Shown here: one piece after another, positions 44,265 to 52,653 of the stretch
How the letters are laid out: every line of letters starts with the position of its first letter
Numbering within the stretch: the stretch's first letter is position 1
Assembly: GCA_947367255.1 (NCBI GenBank)
Contig: CANBCZ010000004.1
Location: forward strand, 1-64,000
DNA length: 64,000 nt
Origin: an uncultured Alistipes sp.
GTDB taxonomy: Bacteria; Bacteroidota; Bacteroidia; Bacteroidales; Rikenellaceae
Reading direction: 5' to 3'
The notes under the pieces: model-generated
What the model saw: the letters and a program-made list of their open reading frames with translations, nothing else
What the model was told of the DNA's origin: nothing
Database searches by the model: none
Made by a program: the position numbers and the translations under genes

Positions 44265-44342
44265 GCGGTTTTGTTGCAAAATGTGGTGGGAAATATAGTA
44301 ATTTTACTATATTTGCATTGATTTATACAGATTGTTTCTATT

Positions 44343-45335
44343 ATGGGATTTTTTGATCTTTTTAAGAGTAAGAAGAGGGAAGAGGAGCTGCAGCCCGAGG
44401 TTGTAGCGCAGGATCGTAAGGATTTGGATGCAGGATTGGAGAAGACCAAGGAGGGTTTCTTCTCAAAGATAGCGCGTGCCGTTGCAGGTCGCTCGACTGT
44501 CGATGCCGAGGTGCTCGACGAGCTGGAGGAGGTGCTCATAACATCCGATGTGGGTGTGGATACCACCGTAAAGATTATCGAGAGAATAGAGGCGCGTGTG
44601 GCTCGCGACAAGTATATTAACTCAGAGGAGTTGCAGAATATTCTCCACGACGAGATTGCTCTGCTGATGGAGGAGGCTGAGGGTAAGGTTGAAAACTTCG
44701 GTCTCGATGTCAAGGAGGGTATGCCATATGTGGTTATGGTTGTGGGCGTAAATGGTGCGGGCAAGACGACTACTATCGGTAAACTCGCAGCGCAGCTTGT
44801 GCGTGCGGGCAAGAAGGTCTATATCGGTGCTGCCGATACTTTCCGTGCTGCGGCTATCGACCAGCTTGCCGTATGGGCAGAGCGCGCAGGGGCGACGATG
44901 ATCAGTCAGCAGATGGGCTCAGATCCCGCTTCGGTGGCATACGACACACTCAAGAGTGCTGTGGCTAATGGTGCCGATGTTGTGCTGATAGATACTGCCG
45001 GTCGTCTTCACAATAAGATTGGACTGATGAATGAGCTTACGAAGATTCGTAATGTTATGGCGAAGGTTATCCCTGACGCTCCGCACGAGGTGATGCTTGT
45101 GCTCGACGGCTCGACAGGACAGAACGCCTTTGAGCAGGCTCGACAGTTTACAGCTGCGACAAAGGTGACCTCGCTTGCCATTACAAAGCTCGACGGAACG
45201 GCTAAGGGCGGTGTGGTTATCGGTATTAGCGACTCGTTCAGCGTGCCGGTGCGTTATATCGGCGTGGGCGAGGGTGTAGACCAGCTCAAGATTTTTGATC
45301 GTCACGAATTTGTAAAAGCTCTATTCGGAAAATAA
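44343..45335 (+). CDS. ftsY: Signal recognition particle receptor FtsY
   Basis: GTPase that docks the SRP-ribosome complex at the membrane for co-translational insertion. A short charged N-terminal region, then the helical N domain (about 40-110) and the GTPase domain: G1 VVGVNGAGKTTTIGKLAAQL, the GAADTFRAAAIDQL stretch, G3 DVVLIDTAGRLHNK, G4 AITKLDGTAKGG and the end PVRYIGVGEGVDQLKIFDRHEFVKALFG. Length 330 is typical for Bacteroidota. The stop overlaps the rimO start by one base, so the two genes are coupled. Confidence 0.97.
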   Translation: MGFFDLFKSKKREEELQPEVVAQDRKDLDAGLEKTKEGFFSKIARAVAGRSTVDAEVLDELEEVLITSDVGVDTTVKIIERIEARVARDKYINSEELQNILHDEIALLMEEAEGKVENFGLDVKEGMPYVVMVVGVNGAGKTTTIGKLAAQLVRAGKKVYIGAADTFRAAAIDQLAVWAERAGATMISQQMGSDPASVAYDTLKSAVANGADVVLIDTAGRLHNKIGLMNELTKIRNVMAKVIPDAPHEVMLVLDGSTGQNAFEQARQFTAATKVTSLAITKLDGTAKGGVVIGISDSFSVPVRYIGVGEGVDQLKIFDRHEFVKALFGK

Positions 45336-46624
45336 TGGAGAAGATTAATGTTATAACCCTCGGTTGCGCGAAAAACCGAGTAGATTCGGAGCATATTGCG
45401 GCACAGCTTGCAGCGGCAGGATATGAGATAGTCTTTGATAGCGACAAGTTCGATGCAAAGATTGTGGTGATAAATACCTGCGGCTTTATCGGTGATGCCA
45501 AGCAGGAGAGTATCGATATGATATTCAGCGCCGTAAATGCCAAGCACGAGGGACTTATCAAGCGATTGTTTGTTATCGGCTGCCTCTCGGAGCGTTATGC
45601 AGACTATCTGCGTGAGGAGATTCCGGAGGTGGACGAGTACTTCGGTGCACGCGACCTGTCGGGTGTAATCAAGATACTGCAGGCGGAGTATAATGAGAGA
45701 TCTACCGAGCGAGTACTCTCGACACCGAAGCACTATGCATATCTCAAGATATCTGAGGGCTGTAACTGGCGTTGCGGCTACTGCGCTATTCCGCATATTC
45801 GCGGCAAGCATATCTCGGTGCCTATGGAACTGCTGCTTGAGGAGGCAGAGAAGCTCGTGGCGAAGGGTGTGCGCGAGATTATGGTCGTTGCGCAGGATAC
45901 CACATACTACGGCGTGGATCTCTATGGTCGTCGTTGCCTTGCAGAGCTGCTTGAGAAGCTCTGTCGTATCGAGGGTCTTGAGTGGATTCGCCTCCACTAT
46001 GCATATCCGACAGACTTCCCGCAGGATGTTATAGATGTTATGGCTCGCGAGCCTAAGATCTGTAAGTATCTCGATATTCCGTTGCAGCACATATCGGACA
46101 ATCAGCTCTCGCTGATGCACCGCCGACACACAAAGGCGGAGGCTTTAGAGCTGCTTGAACGACTGCGCAGAGCTATGCCGAATATAGCTATCCGCACAAC
46201 ACTCCTTGTAGGTTATCCGAACGAGAGTGCGGAGGACTTTGATGAGCTGTGTGACTTTGTGCGTCAGCAGAAGTTCGATCGTCTGGGCGTATTCCCATAC
46301 TCGGAGGAGGAGGGTACTTTCTCTGCCGAGAAGCTTACAGATAATGTTCCGGAGCGCGTGAAGAACTATCGTGTCGAGGAGGTTATGCGTATTCAGAGCA
46401 ACATTTCATTTGATAAAAATACAGATCGTATCGGCAATCTTGAGCGTGTGATTATCGACGAGCGTCGTGGCGATTACTATGTTGCTCGCAGTCAGTACGA
46501 CTCTCCGGAGGTCGATGAGGAGATCTTTATCGAGGCGACAGGCAAGCGACTCTTCCGTGGCCATTTCTACAATGTGCGCATTACCGGCGCCGATGATTAC
46601 GATCTGTTTGCAGAGTTAATGTAG
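45335..46624 (+). CDS. rimO: Ribosomal protein S12 methylthiotransferase RimO
   Basis: Radical SAM enzyme that adds a methylthio group to an aspartate of ribosomal protein S12. N-terminal UPF0004 domain with cysteines in ITLGCAKNRVDSE, VINTCGFIGDAKQE and IGCLSERY; the radical SAM cluster motif CNWRCGYCAIP (near residue 147); and the RimO-type HYAYPTDFPQDVIDVM and DIPLQHISDNQL. A C-terminal TRAM domain ends the protein. Length 429 fits. It is coupled to ftsY (1-base overlap) and followed by a Sel1 protein after 4 bp. Confidence 0.96.
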   Translation: MEKINVITLGCAKNRVDSEHIAAQLAAAGYEIVFDSDKFDAKIVVINTCGFIGDAKQESIDMIFSAVNAKHEGLIKRLFVIGCLSERYADYLREEIPEVDEYFGARDLSGVIKILQAEYNERSTERVLSTPKHYAYLKISEGCNWRCGYCAIPHIRGKHISVPMELLLEEAEKLVAKGVREIMVVAQDTTYYGVDLYGRRCLAELLEKLCRIEGLEWIRLHYAYPTDFPQDVIDVMAREPKICKYLDIPLQHISDNQLSLMHRRHTKAEALELLERLRRAMPNIAIRTTLLVGYPNESAEDFDELCDFVRQQKFDRLGVFPYSEEEGTFSAEKLTDNVPERVKNYRVEEVMRIQSNISFDKNTDRIGNLERVIIDERRGDYYVARSQYDSPEVDEEIFIEATGKRLFRGHFYNVRITGADDYDLFAELM

Positions 46625-46628
46625 CCCT

Positions 46629-47198
46629 ATGTGTTGGATCTTCAGACGACATACACGCGAGCAGAGTGCCGAGCGCCAGATAGAGCAGCTCAAGGCATCT
46701 CTTGCCTTTGTCGAGTTGGAGCCCGAGTGGGGTGCCGAGCAGATTTTTCGTCGTGGTGCCGACTCTATGGCGGCGGGCGACAGCAAGAGTGCAGCTACCT
46801 ACTTCTATAAGGCGGCAACCGAGGGTTACGCTCCGGCGCAGCACTACATCGGTTGGTGCTTCGAGGTCGGCAGGGGTGTAGAGAGCTCTCAGAGTGAGGC
46901 GGTAAAGTGGTACAGACTTGCTGCCGAGCAGGGCTTTGCATATGCGCAGTGCTTGCTTGCTATCTGCTATCATAAGGGTCGCGGTGTGGGTAAAAACTAC
47001 GAGCTTGCGGCGGGATGGTATGCAGCTGCGGCGATGCAGGGTGTTGCGCGTGCGCAGTATGAGCTTGCGGGGCTCTATGCCGAGGGCAAGGGCGTGGAGA
47101 CAAGTGTCGAGGAGTCGGTAAGGTGGTATATTGCTGCAGCACGTCAGGGGCATAAGATGTCCAGAGAGCTATTGAAGAGCTTTAAGGTTGAGTATTAG
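46629..47198 (+). CDS. Sel1-repeat protein
   Basis: A 189-residue protein built mainly of Sel1-type helical repeats (about four, residues 45-180), for example YAPAQHYIGWCFEVGRGVESSQSEAVKWYRLAAEQGFAYAQCLLAICYHKGRGV and AQYELAGLYAEGKGVETSVEESVRWYIAAARQGH. No signal peptide is present, so it is likely cytoplasmic. Sel1 repeats mediate protein contacts and do not reveal a specific job. It follows rimO by 4 bp and precedes the acyltransferase gene by 27 bp, probably in one transcript. Confidence 0.88.
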   Translation: MCWIFRRHTREQSAERQIEQLKASLAFVELEPEWGAEQIFRRGADSMAAGDSKSAATYFYKAATEGYAPAQHYIGWCFEVGRGVESSQSEAVKWYRLAAEQGFAYAQCLLAICYHKGRGVGKNYELAAGWYAAAAMQGVARAQYELAGLYAEGKGVETSVEESVRWYIAAARQGHKMSRELLKSFKVEY

Positions 47199-47225
47199 AA
47201 GAGACAAAATAAATAGAAGAAAACT

Positions 47226-48440
47226 ATGGCAAGTTACATTCTTAAAGAGGTAAAGAGCAGAGAGGATGAGAAGGTGTGGTTGCATGTAGATCGTCCCATA
47301 TATAAGGGTTACGACAAGTGGGTATGTCCGTTGGATAACGATATACTTGCGGTCTTTGACCCCGAGAAGAATAAAAAGTTCGCTACCGGCGAGGCCGTTC
47401 GTTGGTATGTTGTCGATAGTGAGTCGGGCAAGGCTGTGGGCCGTATCGCGGCATTCTATGACAAGAATGGCTCGGATGACTATGAGCAGCCGACAGGTGG
47501 TTGCGGATTCTTCGAGTCTATAGATGATCAGCAGGTGGCAGATATAATGTTTGACGCTGCCCGCGATTGGCTCGCCTCGAAGGGTATGGAGGCTATGGAC
47601 GGACCGATAAACTTCGGCTCGCGCGATGCGTGGTGGGGTCTTCTTGTTGAGGGTTACGACTACGAGCCGCTCTACACAAATCCGTATCACCCGCCATATT
47701 ATAAAGCTCTTTTTGAAAACTACGGCTTCCAGAACTACTTTAACCAGAATACCTATGTCTGGCGTGCGCAAGATGGCGTGCTGAGCGAGGTTGCACTCGA
47801 AAAGGCACATCGTGTATTGGCAAATCCGGAGTATCAAATCAAAGATATAAGCAACACAAACCTCGAAGAGGCGGCTGAAAATCTGCGCACCATCTACAAC
47901 AAGGCGTGGGCGCTCTTTACGGGAGTTAAGGAGATGACAAAGGAGGAGGCGCAGACTCTTATGCGTACGCTCCGCCCGATTATTGACCCTAATTTGATAT
48001 ATTTTGCCTATCACAACGACAAGCCGATTGGTTTCTTTGTTATGGTGCCCGACCTTAACTGCGTAATAGGTAAATTTAACGGTAAGTTCGGTCTTATTGA
48101 GAAGTTGCGCCTTATGTACGAACTGAAGGTGCGCAAGTCGTGCGACAGAGTGTTTGGTATCATCTTCGGTATAACCCCCGAATACCAGGGTAAGGGTATC
48201 GAGAGCGCCATTATGACCTATATCCTTGAGAATTATATCCAGAAGGGTCGCAGCCCGTATAAATCGTTTGAATTTGCGTGGATTGGCGACTTCAACCCTG
48301 TGATGAACAAGATGATCAGAACCTATGTCTGTGCAACACAGCACAAGATGCACACGACATACAGATATCTGTTTGACCGCACCAAGGAGTTTACTCGTTG
48401 CCCTCGTGTCGGTTTCAAACGACCTGCAAAAACCGAATAA
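47226..48440 (+). CDS. GNAT-type acyltransferase-like protein, 404 aa
   Basis: Two-domain protein of a type common in Bacteroidota and annotated as hypothetical or GNAT. The N-terminal half (YKGYDKWVCPLDNDILAVFDPEKN, GRIAAFYDKN, GGCGFFESIDDQQVADIMFDAARDWLASKGMEAMDGPINFG) and the C-terminal half (GFFVMVPDLN ... RVFGIIFGITPEYQGKGIESAIMTYILENYI) both resemble N-acetyltransferase folds, and the latter has the acyl-CoA loop Q-G-K-G. The acceptor is unknown. No signal or membrane region. It is last in the ftsY-rimO-sel1 run; a second-type palindromic element follows the stop. Confidence 0.75.
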   Translation: MASYILKEVKSREDEKVWLHVDRPIYKGYDKWVCPLDNDILAVFDPEKNKKFATGEAVRWYVVDSESGKAVGRIAAFYDKNGSDDYEQPTGGCGFFESIDDQQVADIMFDAARDWLASKGMEAMDGPINFGSRDAWWGLLVEGYDYEPLYTNPYHPPYYKALFENYGFQNYFNQNTYVWRAQDGVLSEVALEKAHRVLANPEYQIKDISNTNLEEAAENLRTIYNKAWALFTGVKEMTKEEAQTLMRTLRPIIDPNLIYFAYHNDKPIGFFVMVPDLNCVIGKFNGKFGLIEKLRLMYELKVRKSCDRVFGIIFGITPEYQGKGIESAIMTYILENYIQKGRSPYKSFEFAWIGDFNPVMNKMIRTYVCATQHKMHTTYRYLFDRTKEFTRCPRVGFKRPAKTE

Positions 48441-48441
48441 T

Positions 48442-48536
48442 TTGGTGATTTCTGCGTTACGCTTGAGCTCAAAACTATCACATACGTTTTAGTATGCTCA
48501 AGTTTTTCGCACTACGCAAGCCTTGAAATCCCTCAA
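48442..48536 (+). repeat. Second palindrome family (F2), copy 1
   Basis: Starts one base after the stop codon. Outer arms GGTGATTTC and GAAATCCC (GATTTC/GAAATC pair), then GCGTTACGC, a variable stem CTTGAGC/GCTCAAG with a CATAC-gtttta-GTATG tip, and AAGCCTT before the right arm. It has the plan of the main family with different boxes. The second copy is at 63008-63100. The rest of the gap to 48594 is AT-rich with no feature seen. Confidence 0.75.
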
Positions 48537-48594
48537 ATTCTTCGATTTTTAGACACTAACAAAAAACTAACGAAAAACCTTAAAACACAATATT

Positions 48595-49689
48595 ATGAAA
48601 GTTACACCTTTTACCCACTATCACATTGCCGCAGGTGCCAAGATGGCTGAGTTTGCGGGATACAATATGCCAATCGAGTTCTCAGGCATTAAGGATGAGC
48701 ACGCTACTGTTCGCAACGGCGCGGGCGTGTTTGATGTAAGCCACATGGGCGAGATTTGGGTCAAGGGCAGCAATGCTCTTGCTCTGCTGCAGAAGATTAT
48801 GTCTAACGACTGCTCAAAGCTCTACGACGGCAAGGTGCTCTACTCTTGTATGCCGAATGGTCAGGGCGGTATTGTCGATGATGTGCTTGTATATCGCTTC
48901 AGCGAGACAAAGTATATGCTCTGCGTAAATGCGGCAAATATCGACAAGGATTGGGCCCATATCCTCAAATATGGCGAGCAGTTCGGTATGCGCGAGGGCG
49001 TGGAGCTCGAGAATGCATCAGATCGTATCTGCCAGCTCGCTGTGCAGGGTCCGCTCGCTATGAAGATTGTGCAGAAGATGTGCAACGAGCCTGTTGAGGA
49101 TATGGAGTACTACACATTCCGTCAGATGGAGGTTGCAGGTTGCGACTCTATCCTCTCGATTACAGGTTACACCGGTGCCGGTGGCTGCGAGATCTATCTC
49201 CACAATGCCGATGCAGAGAAGATGTGGAACGCTCTCTGGGCTGCAGGTGAGGAGTATGGTCTGAAGAATATCGGTCTGGGTGCACGCGACACACTGCGCC
49301 TCGAGAAGGGCTTCTGCCTCTACGGAAACGACATCTCTGATACCACATCGCCACTTGAGGCAGGTCTGGGCTGGATTACTAAGTTTGTGGACGGCAAGGA
49401 TTTTATCGACCGCGACCTGCTCGCTGCACAGAAGGCTGAGGGCGTATCGCGTAAGCTTGTCGGCTTTAAGATGATCGACCGCGGTATTCCTCGTCACGAG
49501 TATCCTCTTGCAGACCTCGAGGGTAACTCTATAGGCGTTGTTACCTCAGGCACAATGTCGCCAACCCTCAATGTCGGTATCGGTATGGGTTATGTCAAGA
49601 CCGACTACGCAAAGGTAGGCACCGTCATCGCCGTAGAGGTGAGAGGAAGGTTGTTGAAGGCGGAAGTAGTTAAACTTCCTTTTGTATAA
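48595..49689 (+). CDS. gcvT: Glycine cleavage system T protein (aminomethyltransferase)
   Basis: Tetrahydrofolate-dependent subunit that takes the aminomethyl group from the H protein and yields methylene-THF and ammonia. Family features: [39 protein letters not shown] at the N-terminus, the folate-site Asp in [46 protein letters not shown] and the C-terminal [21 protein letters not shown]. Length 364 is exact for the family. gcvH and gcvP are not adjacent. An element of the main repeat family starts after the stop. Confidence 0.96.
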   Translation: MKVTPFTHYHIAAGAKMAEFAGYNMPIEFSGIKDEHATVRNGAGVFDVSHMGEIWVKGSNALALLQKIMSNDCSKLYDGKVLYSCMPNGQGGIVDDVLVYRFSETKYMLCVNAANIDKDWAHILKYGEQFGMREGVELENASDRICQLAVQGPLAMKIVQKMCNEPVEDMEYYTFRQMEVAGCDSILSITGYTGAGGCEIYLHNADAEKMWNALWAAGEEYGLKNIGLGARDTLRLEKGFCLYGNDISDTTSPLEAGLGWITKFVDGKDFIDRDLLAAQKAEGVSRKLVGFKMIDRGIPRHEYPLADLEGNSIGVVTSGTMSPTLNVGIGMGYVKTDYAKVGTVIAVEVRGRLLKAEVVKLPFV

Positions 49690-49691
49690 TT

Positions 49692-49880
49692 TATCGTGGC
49701 ATTTGCCGTGAAAAGCACGCATCTGCGGCATATCCCTTAAAAATTAGTGTCGGCTGTACGTTTTGTACTATCCGATACTGATTTTTTTCACGATATACCG
49801 CACCTACGCACTTTTGACGACAAATGGGTGCAAAGAGGTAGCGGAGTGCAAACTTTGACGAATAAATTAGTGCAAACAAT
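49692..49880 (+). repeat. Palindromic 3' element (E11) with two tail units
   Basis: Core stem AAAAATTAGTGTCGG/CCGATACTGATTTTT, where one G-T pair and one mismatch are tolerated, with GTACGTTTTGTAC at the tip. A T-run follows, so it may terminate gcvT. The tail has a full 42-bp-like unit (CTTTTGACGACAAATGGG...GGAGTGCAAAC) and a second, shorter one up to 49880. Confidence 0.8.
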
Positions 49881-49904
49881 AAAACCTGCCAATCGGCAGG
49901 TTTT
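49881..49904 (-). terminator. Terminator of the thioredoxin-like gene
   Basis: AAAACCTGCC pairs with GGCAGGTTTT around AATC. It lies between convergent genes and has T-rich flanks on the minus strand, five bases beyond the stop codon. Confidence 0.8.
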
Positions 49905-49908
49905 ATTG

Positions 49909-50445
49909 TTATTTCAGATTATTCTCAATCACGTCGAGTAGTTGGTCGAAGTCCTCTGCGCTATAGCCGACCGAGGTGGCGATAATATGTCCAAGAGGGT
50001 CGATGACAAAGCAACGCGGTACATGGCGTGTGGCGTAGAGCGAGTAGATGTTCTTGTCTATGTCAAGACCGATATTGAAGCGGTAGTCGTTGTCTGAGAC
50101 CAATCTCTCCATAGCCGAAAGGCTCTCGCCGCGAGAGATGGCGAGGAGTTTGAAATTCTTACCCTCAAACAGATCTAAAACGCCATTGAGCATACTGAGC
50201 TGAACATTGCACTCCGGACATGTCGAGTCGAAGAATACGAGTAGAATGGTATTGCCATGCAGCTGCGAGAGGGTAACCGTAGTGCCGGAGAGCAGCTCTA
50301 CGGTAAAGTCGGGAGCTACATCACCCACGCGGACAAGGGTGGTCTTCTCTGCGTCCTCTGTCAGATCTGCATCTGTCATTGCCATACAGTTGGTAAGACA
50401 GAATAGAGAGAGTATAAGTAGATAAATATGGTAAATATATCTCAT
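49909..50445 (-). CDS. TlpA-like thioredoxin-fold lipoprotein
   Basis: Exported thioredoxin-family protein of 178 residues. Signal with lipobox SLFCLTNC near residue 20. The core reads VGDVAPDFTVELLSGTTVTLSQLHGNTILLVFFDSTCPECNVQLSML: the active site is CPEC, a CxxC form typical of TlpA/ResA-like reductases or thiol peroxidase relatives. Then RHVPRCFVIDPLGHIIATSVGY gives the cis-Pro region. It stands alone with its own promoter, which ends only eight bases before the ATG. Likely role: thiol-disulfide exchange in the periplasm. Confidence 0.88.
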   Translation of the reverse strand: MRYIYHIYLLILSLFCLTNCMAMTDADLTEDAEKTTLVRVGDVAPDFTVELLSGTTVTLSQLHGNTILLVFFDSTCPECNVQLSMLNGVLDLFEGKNFKLLAISRGESLSAMERLVSDNDYRFNIGLDIDKNIYSLYATRHVPRCFVIDPLGHIIATSVGYSAEDFDQLLDVIENNLK

Positions 50446-50453
50446 AACAATGT

Positions 50454-50485
50454 CAAAGATAACTATTTAGTTTGAATTTGCCAAA
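50454..50485 (-). promoter_or_regulatory. Promoter of the TlpA-like gene
   Basis: On the minus strand TTTG (50485-50482), 20 nt, TATCTTTG (50461-50454): perfect consensus and spacing. The predicted transcription start lies within a few bases of the ATG (50445). Confidence 0.75.
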
Positions 50486-50531
50486 TTGTATACCTATATA
50501 ATATATAGAGGGCTGCAAATCCTAAATAAAA

Positions 50532-50558
50532 AACCGAGCTGCTCGATACAACTCGGTT
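50532..50558 (-). terminator. Terminator of the zinc-ribbon gene
   Basis: AACCGAG (50532-50538) pairs with CTCGGTT (50552-50558), followed on the minus strand by a T-rich stretch; about 20 bases after the stop codon. Confidence 0.65.
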
Positions 50559-50577
50559 ATTATAAGGCTATAGAGTT

Positions 50578-51330
50578 CTACTCCTTGTCGTTCGGAACAA
50601 GGATGCGACCGCAGTACTCGCAGACAATCAGCTTCTTACCGAGGCTAACCTCTACCTGACGCTGTGGCGGGATGCGGTTGAAGCAACCTGAGCAAGCGTT
50701 ACGCTGTACGGTAACCACTGCAAGACCGTTGCGTACCTTGCTGCGGATACGACCATAAGCGGCAAGCAGACGATCGTCAATCTTCTTCTTTGCAGCCTCT
50801 GCCTGTGCAGTGAGTTCTGCAACCTGATCGGCTGTCTCGTTCTCGATATTCTCGAGCTCGGTGCGCTTTGCCTCGAGGTCTACATTGCGCTCTGCAATCA
50901 GAGCCTCGGTCTGCTCAGCCTTAGCCTTCTTTACCTTTACCGCTGCTGCATACTCCTTCAGATGCTTCTCGGCAAGACGAATCTCAAGCTCCTGATACTC
51001 AATCTCCTTAGCAATAGCGTCGAACTCGCGGTTGTTGCGAACATTCTGCTGCTGCTCGTTGTACTTGGCGATAAGCATATTTGCCTCGTCAATCTGACGA
51101 CGACGCTGACGAGTCAGGGCACCCAACTCCTCAATCTCGGCATTAATGCTATCAACGCGAGTCTGAAGACCTGCAATCTCGTCATCCAGATCCTGCACCT
51201 CATCCGGAAGCTCACCCTTTACCTTGTTGATCTCGTCAATCTGAGAGTCAATCTTCTGCAACTCGTAAAGAGCCATAATCTTCTCGTACATCGAGTAATC
51301 TACCTCTGCGGTTTTCTTAGTTGTAGCCAT
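50578..51330 (-). CDS. Coiled-coil protein with C4 zinc ribbon
   Basis: A 250-residue cytoplasmic protein of the DUF164 / C4-type zinc-ribbon family. Residues about 15-190 form a long antiparallel coiled coil (KIDSQIDEINKVKGELPDEVQDLDDEI ... VDLEAKRTELENIENETADQVAELTAQAEAAKKKID). A C-terminal zinc ribbon has two cysteine pairs, CSGCFNRIPPQ and CEYCGRIL. Function is not settled for the family; nucleic-acid or ribosome-associated roles have been proposed. It lies downstream of the Nif3 and MerR genes on the same strand with 54 bp between, an order common in Bacteroidales. Confidence 0.88.
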   Translation of the reverse strand: MATTKKTAEVDYSMYEKIMALYELQKIDSQIDEINKVKGELPDEVQDLDDEIAGLQTRVDSINAEIEELGALTRQRRRQIDEANMLIAKYNEQQQNVRNNREFDAIAKEIEYQELEIRLAEKHLKEYAAAVKVKKAKAEQTEALIAERNVDLEAKRTELENIENETADQVAELTAQAEAAKKKIDDRLLAAYGRIRSKVRNGLAVVTVQRNACSGCFNRIPPQRQVEVSLGKKLIVCEYCGRILVPNDKE

Positions 51331-51383
51331 ATATTGTTATTTATTGTTATTTCGTTTCTCTTAAAACGCTTATAGCCAACGAA

Positions 51384-52175
51384 TTACATAAAATAATTCA
51401 TAGGGTTTTTCGTATTAGCGCTCTTATGGAGCGCAAAGTTACAAAAAATTTTTGACAAATCCGCCAAAATATCGAATAATAAATCAATTGCGCAAAATTC
51501 GCTCTCAAAATGGCCTACATCGCAGAGAATAAAACGACCATCTGGCAGATAGTAGTCGTTGTATTTCAGGTCTGCTGTAATGTAGATATCGCAACCATTT
51601 GCTGCCGCTGCGCCGATAAGAGAACTACCTGAACCAGTGCAGATTGCAACGCTCTGGATGCTCTCTTTAACAATCTTGCTGTGGCGTATTGCGCTGCAAC
51701 CCAAAGTGGACTTTATCTGCGCCAAAAATTGCTCGGTAGCCATCGGTGCAGCAAGCGTTCCGATAGTGCCAAAACCAGCACCCTCAACGGTCGGCTCAAG
51801 CACTTGCATATTATTTACGCCGAGCATAGTTCCCAACTTCCAGCTCATTCCGTGCGGTGCAGAGTCGAGGTTGGTGTGGCAAGCATAGAGTGCAATATTG
51901 TGGCGAATAGCTCGCTCAATGCAACGCTCGACAACGGATGCCGAGTTGAAGCGTTTTACACCGTGGAAGATAATCGGGTGGTGGGTAATGACCATTCCGC
52001 ATCCCTTCTCGAGTGCCTCGTCAAGCACCGCCTCGGTGACATCTACAGCAAGCAACACACCGCCCTTGAGCTCGTCATCCTCGCGACCGACAATCAGTCC
52101 TGCATTGTCGTACGACTCCTGTAGCCAGAGGGGTGCAAATGCCTCTATCTTTGCGGTTATATCCTTGATTTTCAT
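51384..52175 (-). CDS. Nif3-like dinuclear metal centre protein
   Basis: Member of the NIF3/DUF34 family: hexameric rings with a two-metal site; some members have GTP cyclohydrolase-like or metal-insertase roles, so the function is open. Metal ligands are seen in VITHHPIIFHGVKRF, ACHTNLDSAPHGMSWKLG and, near the C-terminus, DVGHFESE. Bacteroidales homologues have the same short form. The start is moved from 52190 to the ATG at 52175, four bases after the stop of the MerR gene, with which it forms an operon. Confidence 0.9.
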   Translation of the reverse strand: MKIKDITAKIEAFAPLWLQESYDNAGLIVGREDDELKGGVLLAVDVTEAVLDEALEKGCGMVITHHPIIFHGVKRFNSASVVERCIERAIRHNIALYACHTNLDSAPHGMSWKLGTMLGVNNMQVLEPTVEGAGFGTIGTLAAPMATEQFLAQIKSTLGCSAIRHSKIVKESIQSVAICTGSGSSLIGAAAANGCDIYITADLKYNDYYLPDGRFILCDVGHFESEFCAIDLLFDILADLSKIFCNFALHKSANTKNPMNYFM

Positions 52176-52179
52176 AATG

Positions 52180-52650
52180 TTAGAAGTCAAAAAGTGTCTG
52201 CTCTCGATACATCGGTTTTGCCGGCTGTGGCTCTACTGCGGGCTCTGCAGCCGGTGCCGGAGCAGGCTCTGCAGCGGGTTGTGGTGCTACAGGTGCAGGT
52301 GCTGCAGCAGGCTCTGCATCATTGCCTAAAGAGTCGCGAACGGCAACAAGCATAGAGCGCAGGTTGTGCAAACGGTCGAGAAGCTCCATATCTGCAGTAG
52401 ATTCAGGAGCCTGCGAGCGGTCGCCACGCAGCGCACGGTTGGCACCCTCGAGGGTCATACCGCACTCCTTGACATAGTGATATATTCGCTTGAGGGTCTC
52501 AATGTCCGCAGGGGTGAAGAGGCGGTTGCCCTTCTTGTTTCTGTGCGGCTTGAGCGCAGGGAACTGCGTTCCCCAGTAGCGAATCAGCGAGGCATTGACG
52601 TCGAACATCTCTGCCACCTCGCCCATAGTGTAAAAAAGTTTCTCTGCCAT
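52180..52650 (-). CDS. MerR-family transcriptional regulator with Ala/Pro tail
   Basis: A 156-residue protein with a MerR winged helix-turn-helix at residues 5-75 (FYTMGEVAEMFDVNASLIRYWGTQFPALKPHRNKKGNRLFTPADIETLKRIYHYV), then a short coiled coil and a low-complexity tail rich in Ala, Pro and Glu (about 115-145), ending MYREQTLFDF. It lacks the cysteines of metal-sensing MerR proteins, so the signal is unknown. It begins an operon with the Nif3-like gene; the methyltransferase gene ends 3 bp upstream of it. Confidence 0.88.
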   Translation of the reverse strand: MAEKLFYTMGEVAEMFDVNASLIRYWGTQFPALKPHRNKKGNRLFTPADIETLKRIYHYVKECGMTLEGANRALRGDRSQAPESTADMELLDRLHNLRSMLVAVRDSLGNDAEPAAAPAPVAPQPAAEPAPAPAAEPAVEPQPAKPMYREQTLFDF

Positions 52651-52653
52651 ATA

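Noticed and set aside
42573-44279. 568-aa minus-strand ORF over the sulfatase and tRNA
   Set aside because: It covers a tRNA and a sulfatase with all active-site motifs on the plus strand; it is a shadow.
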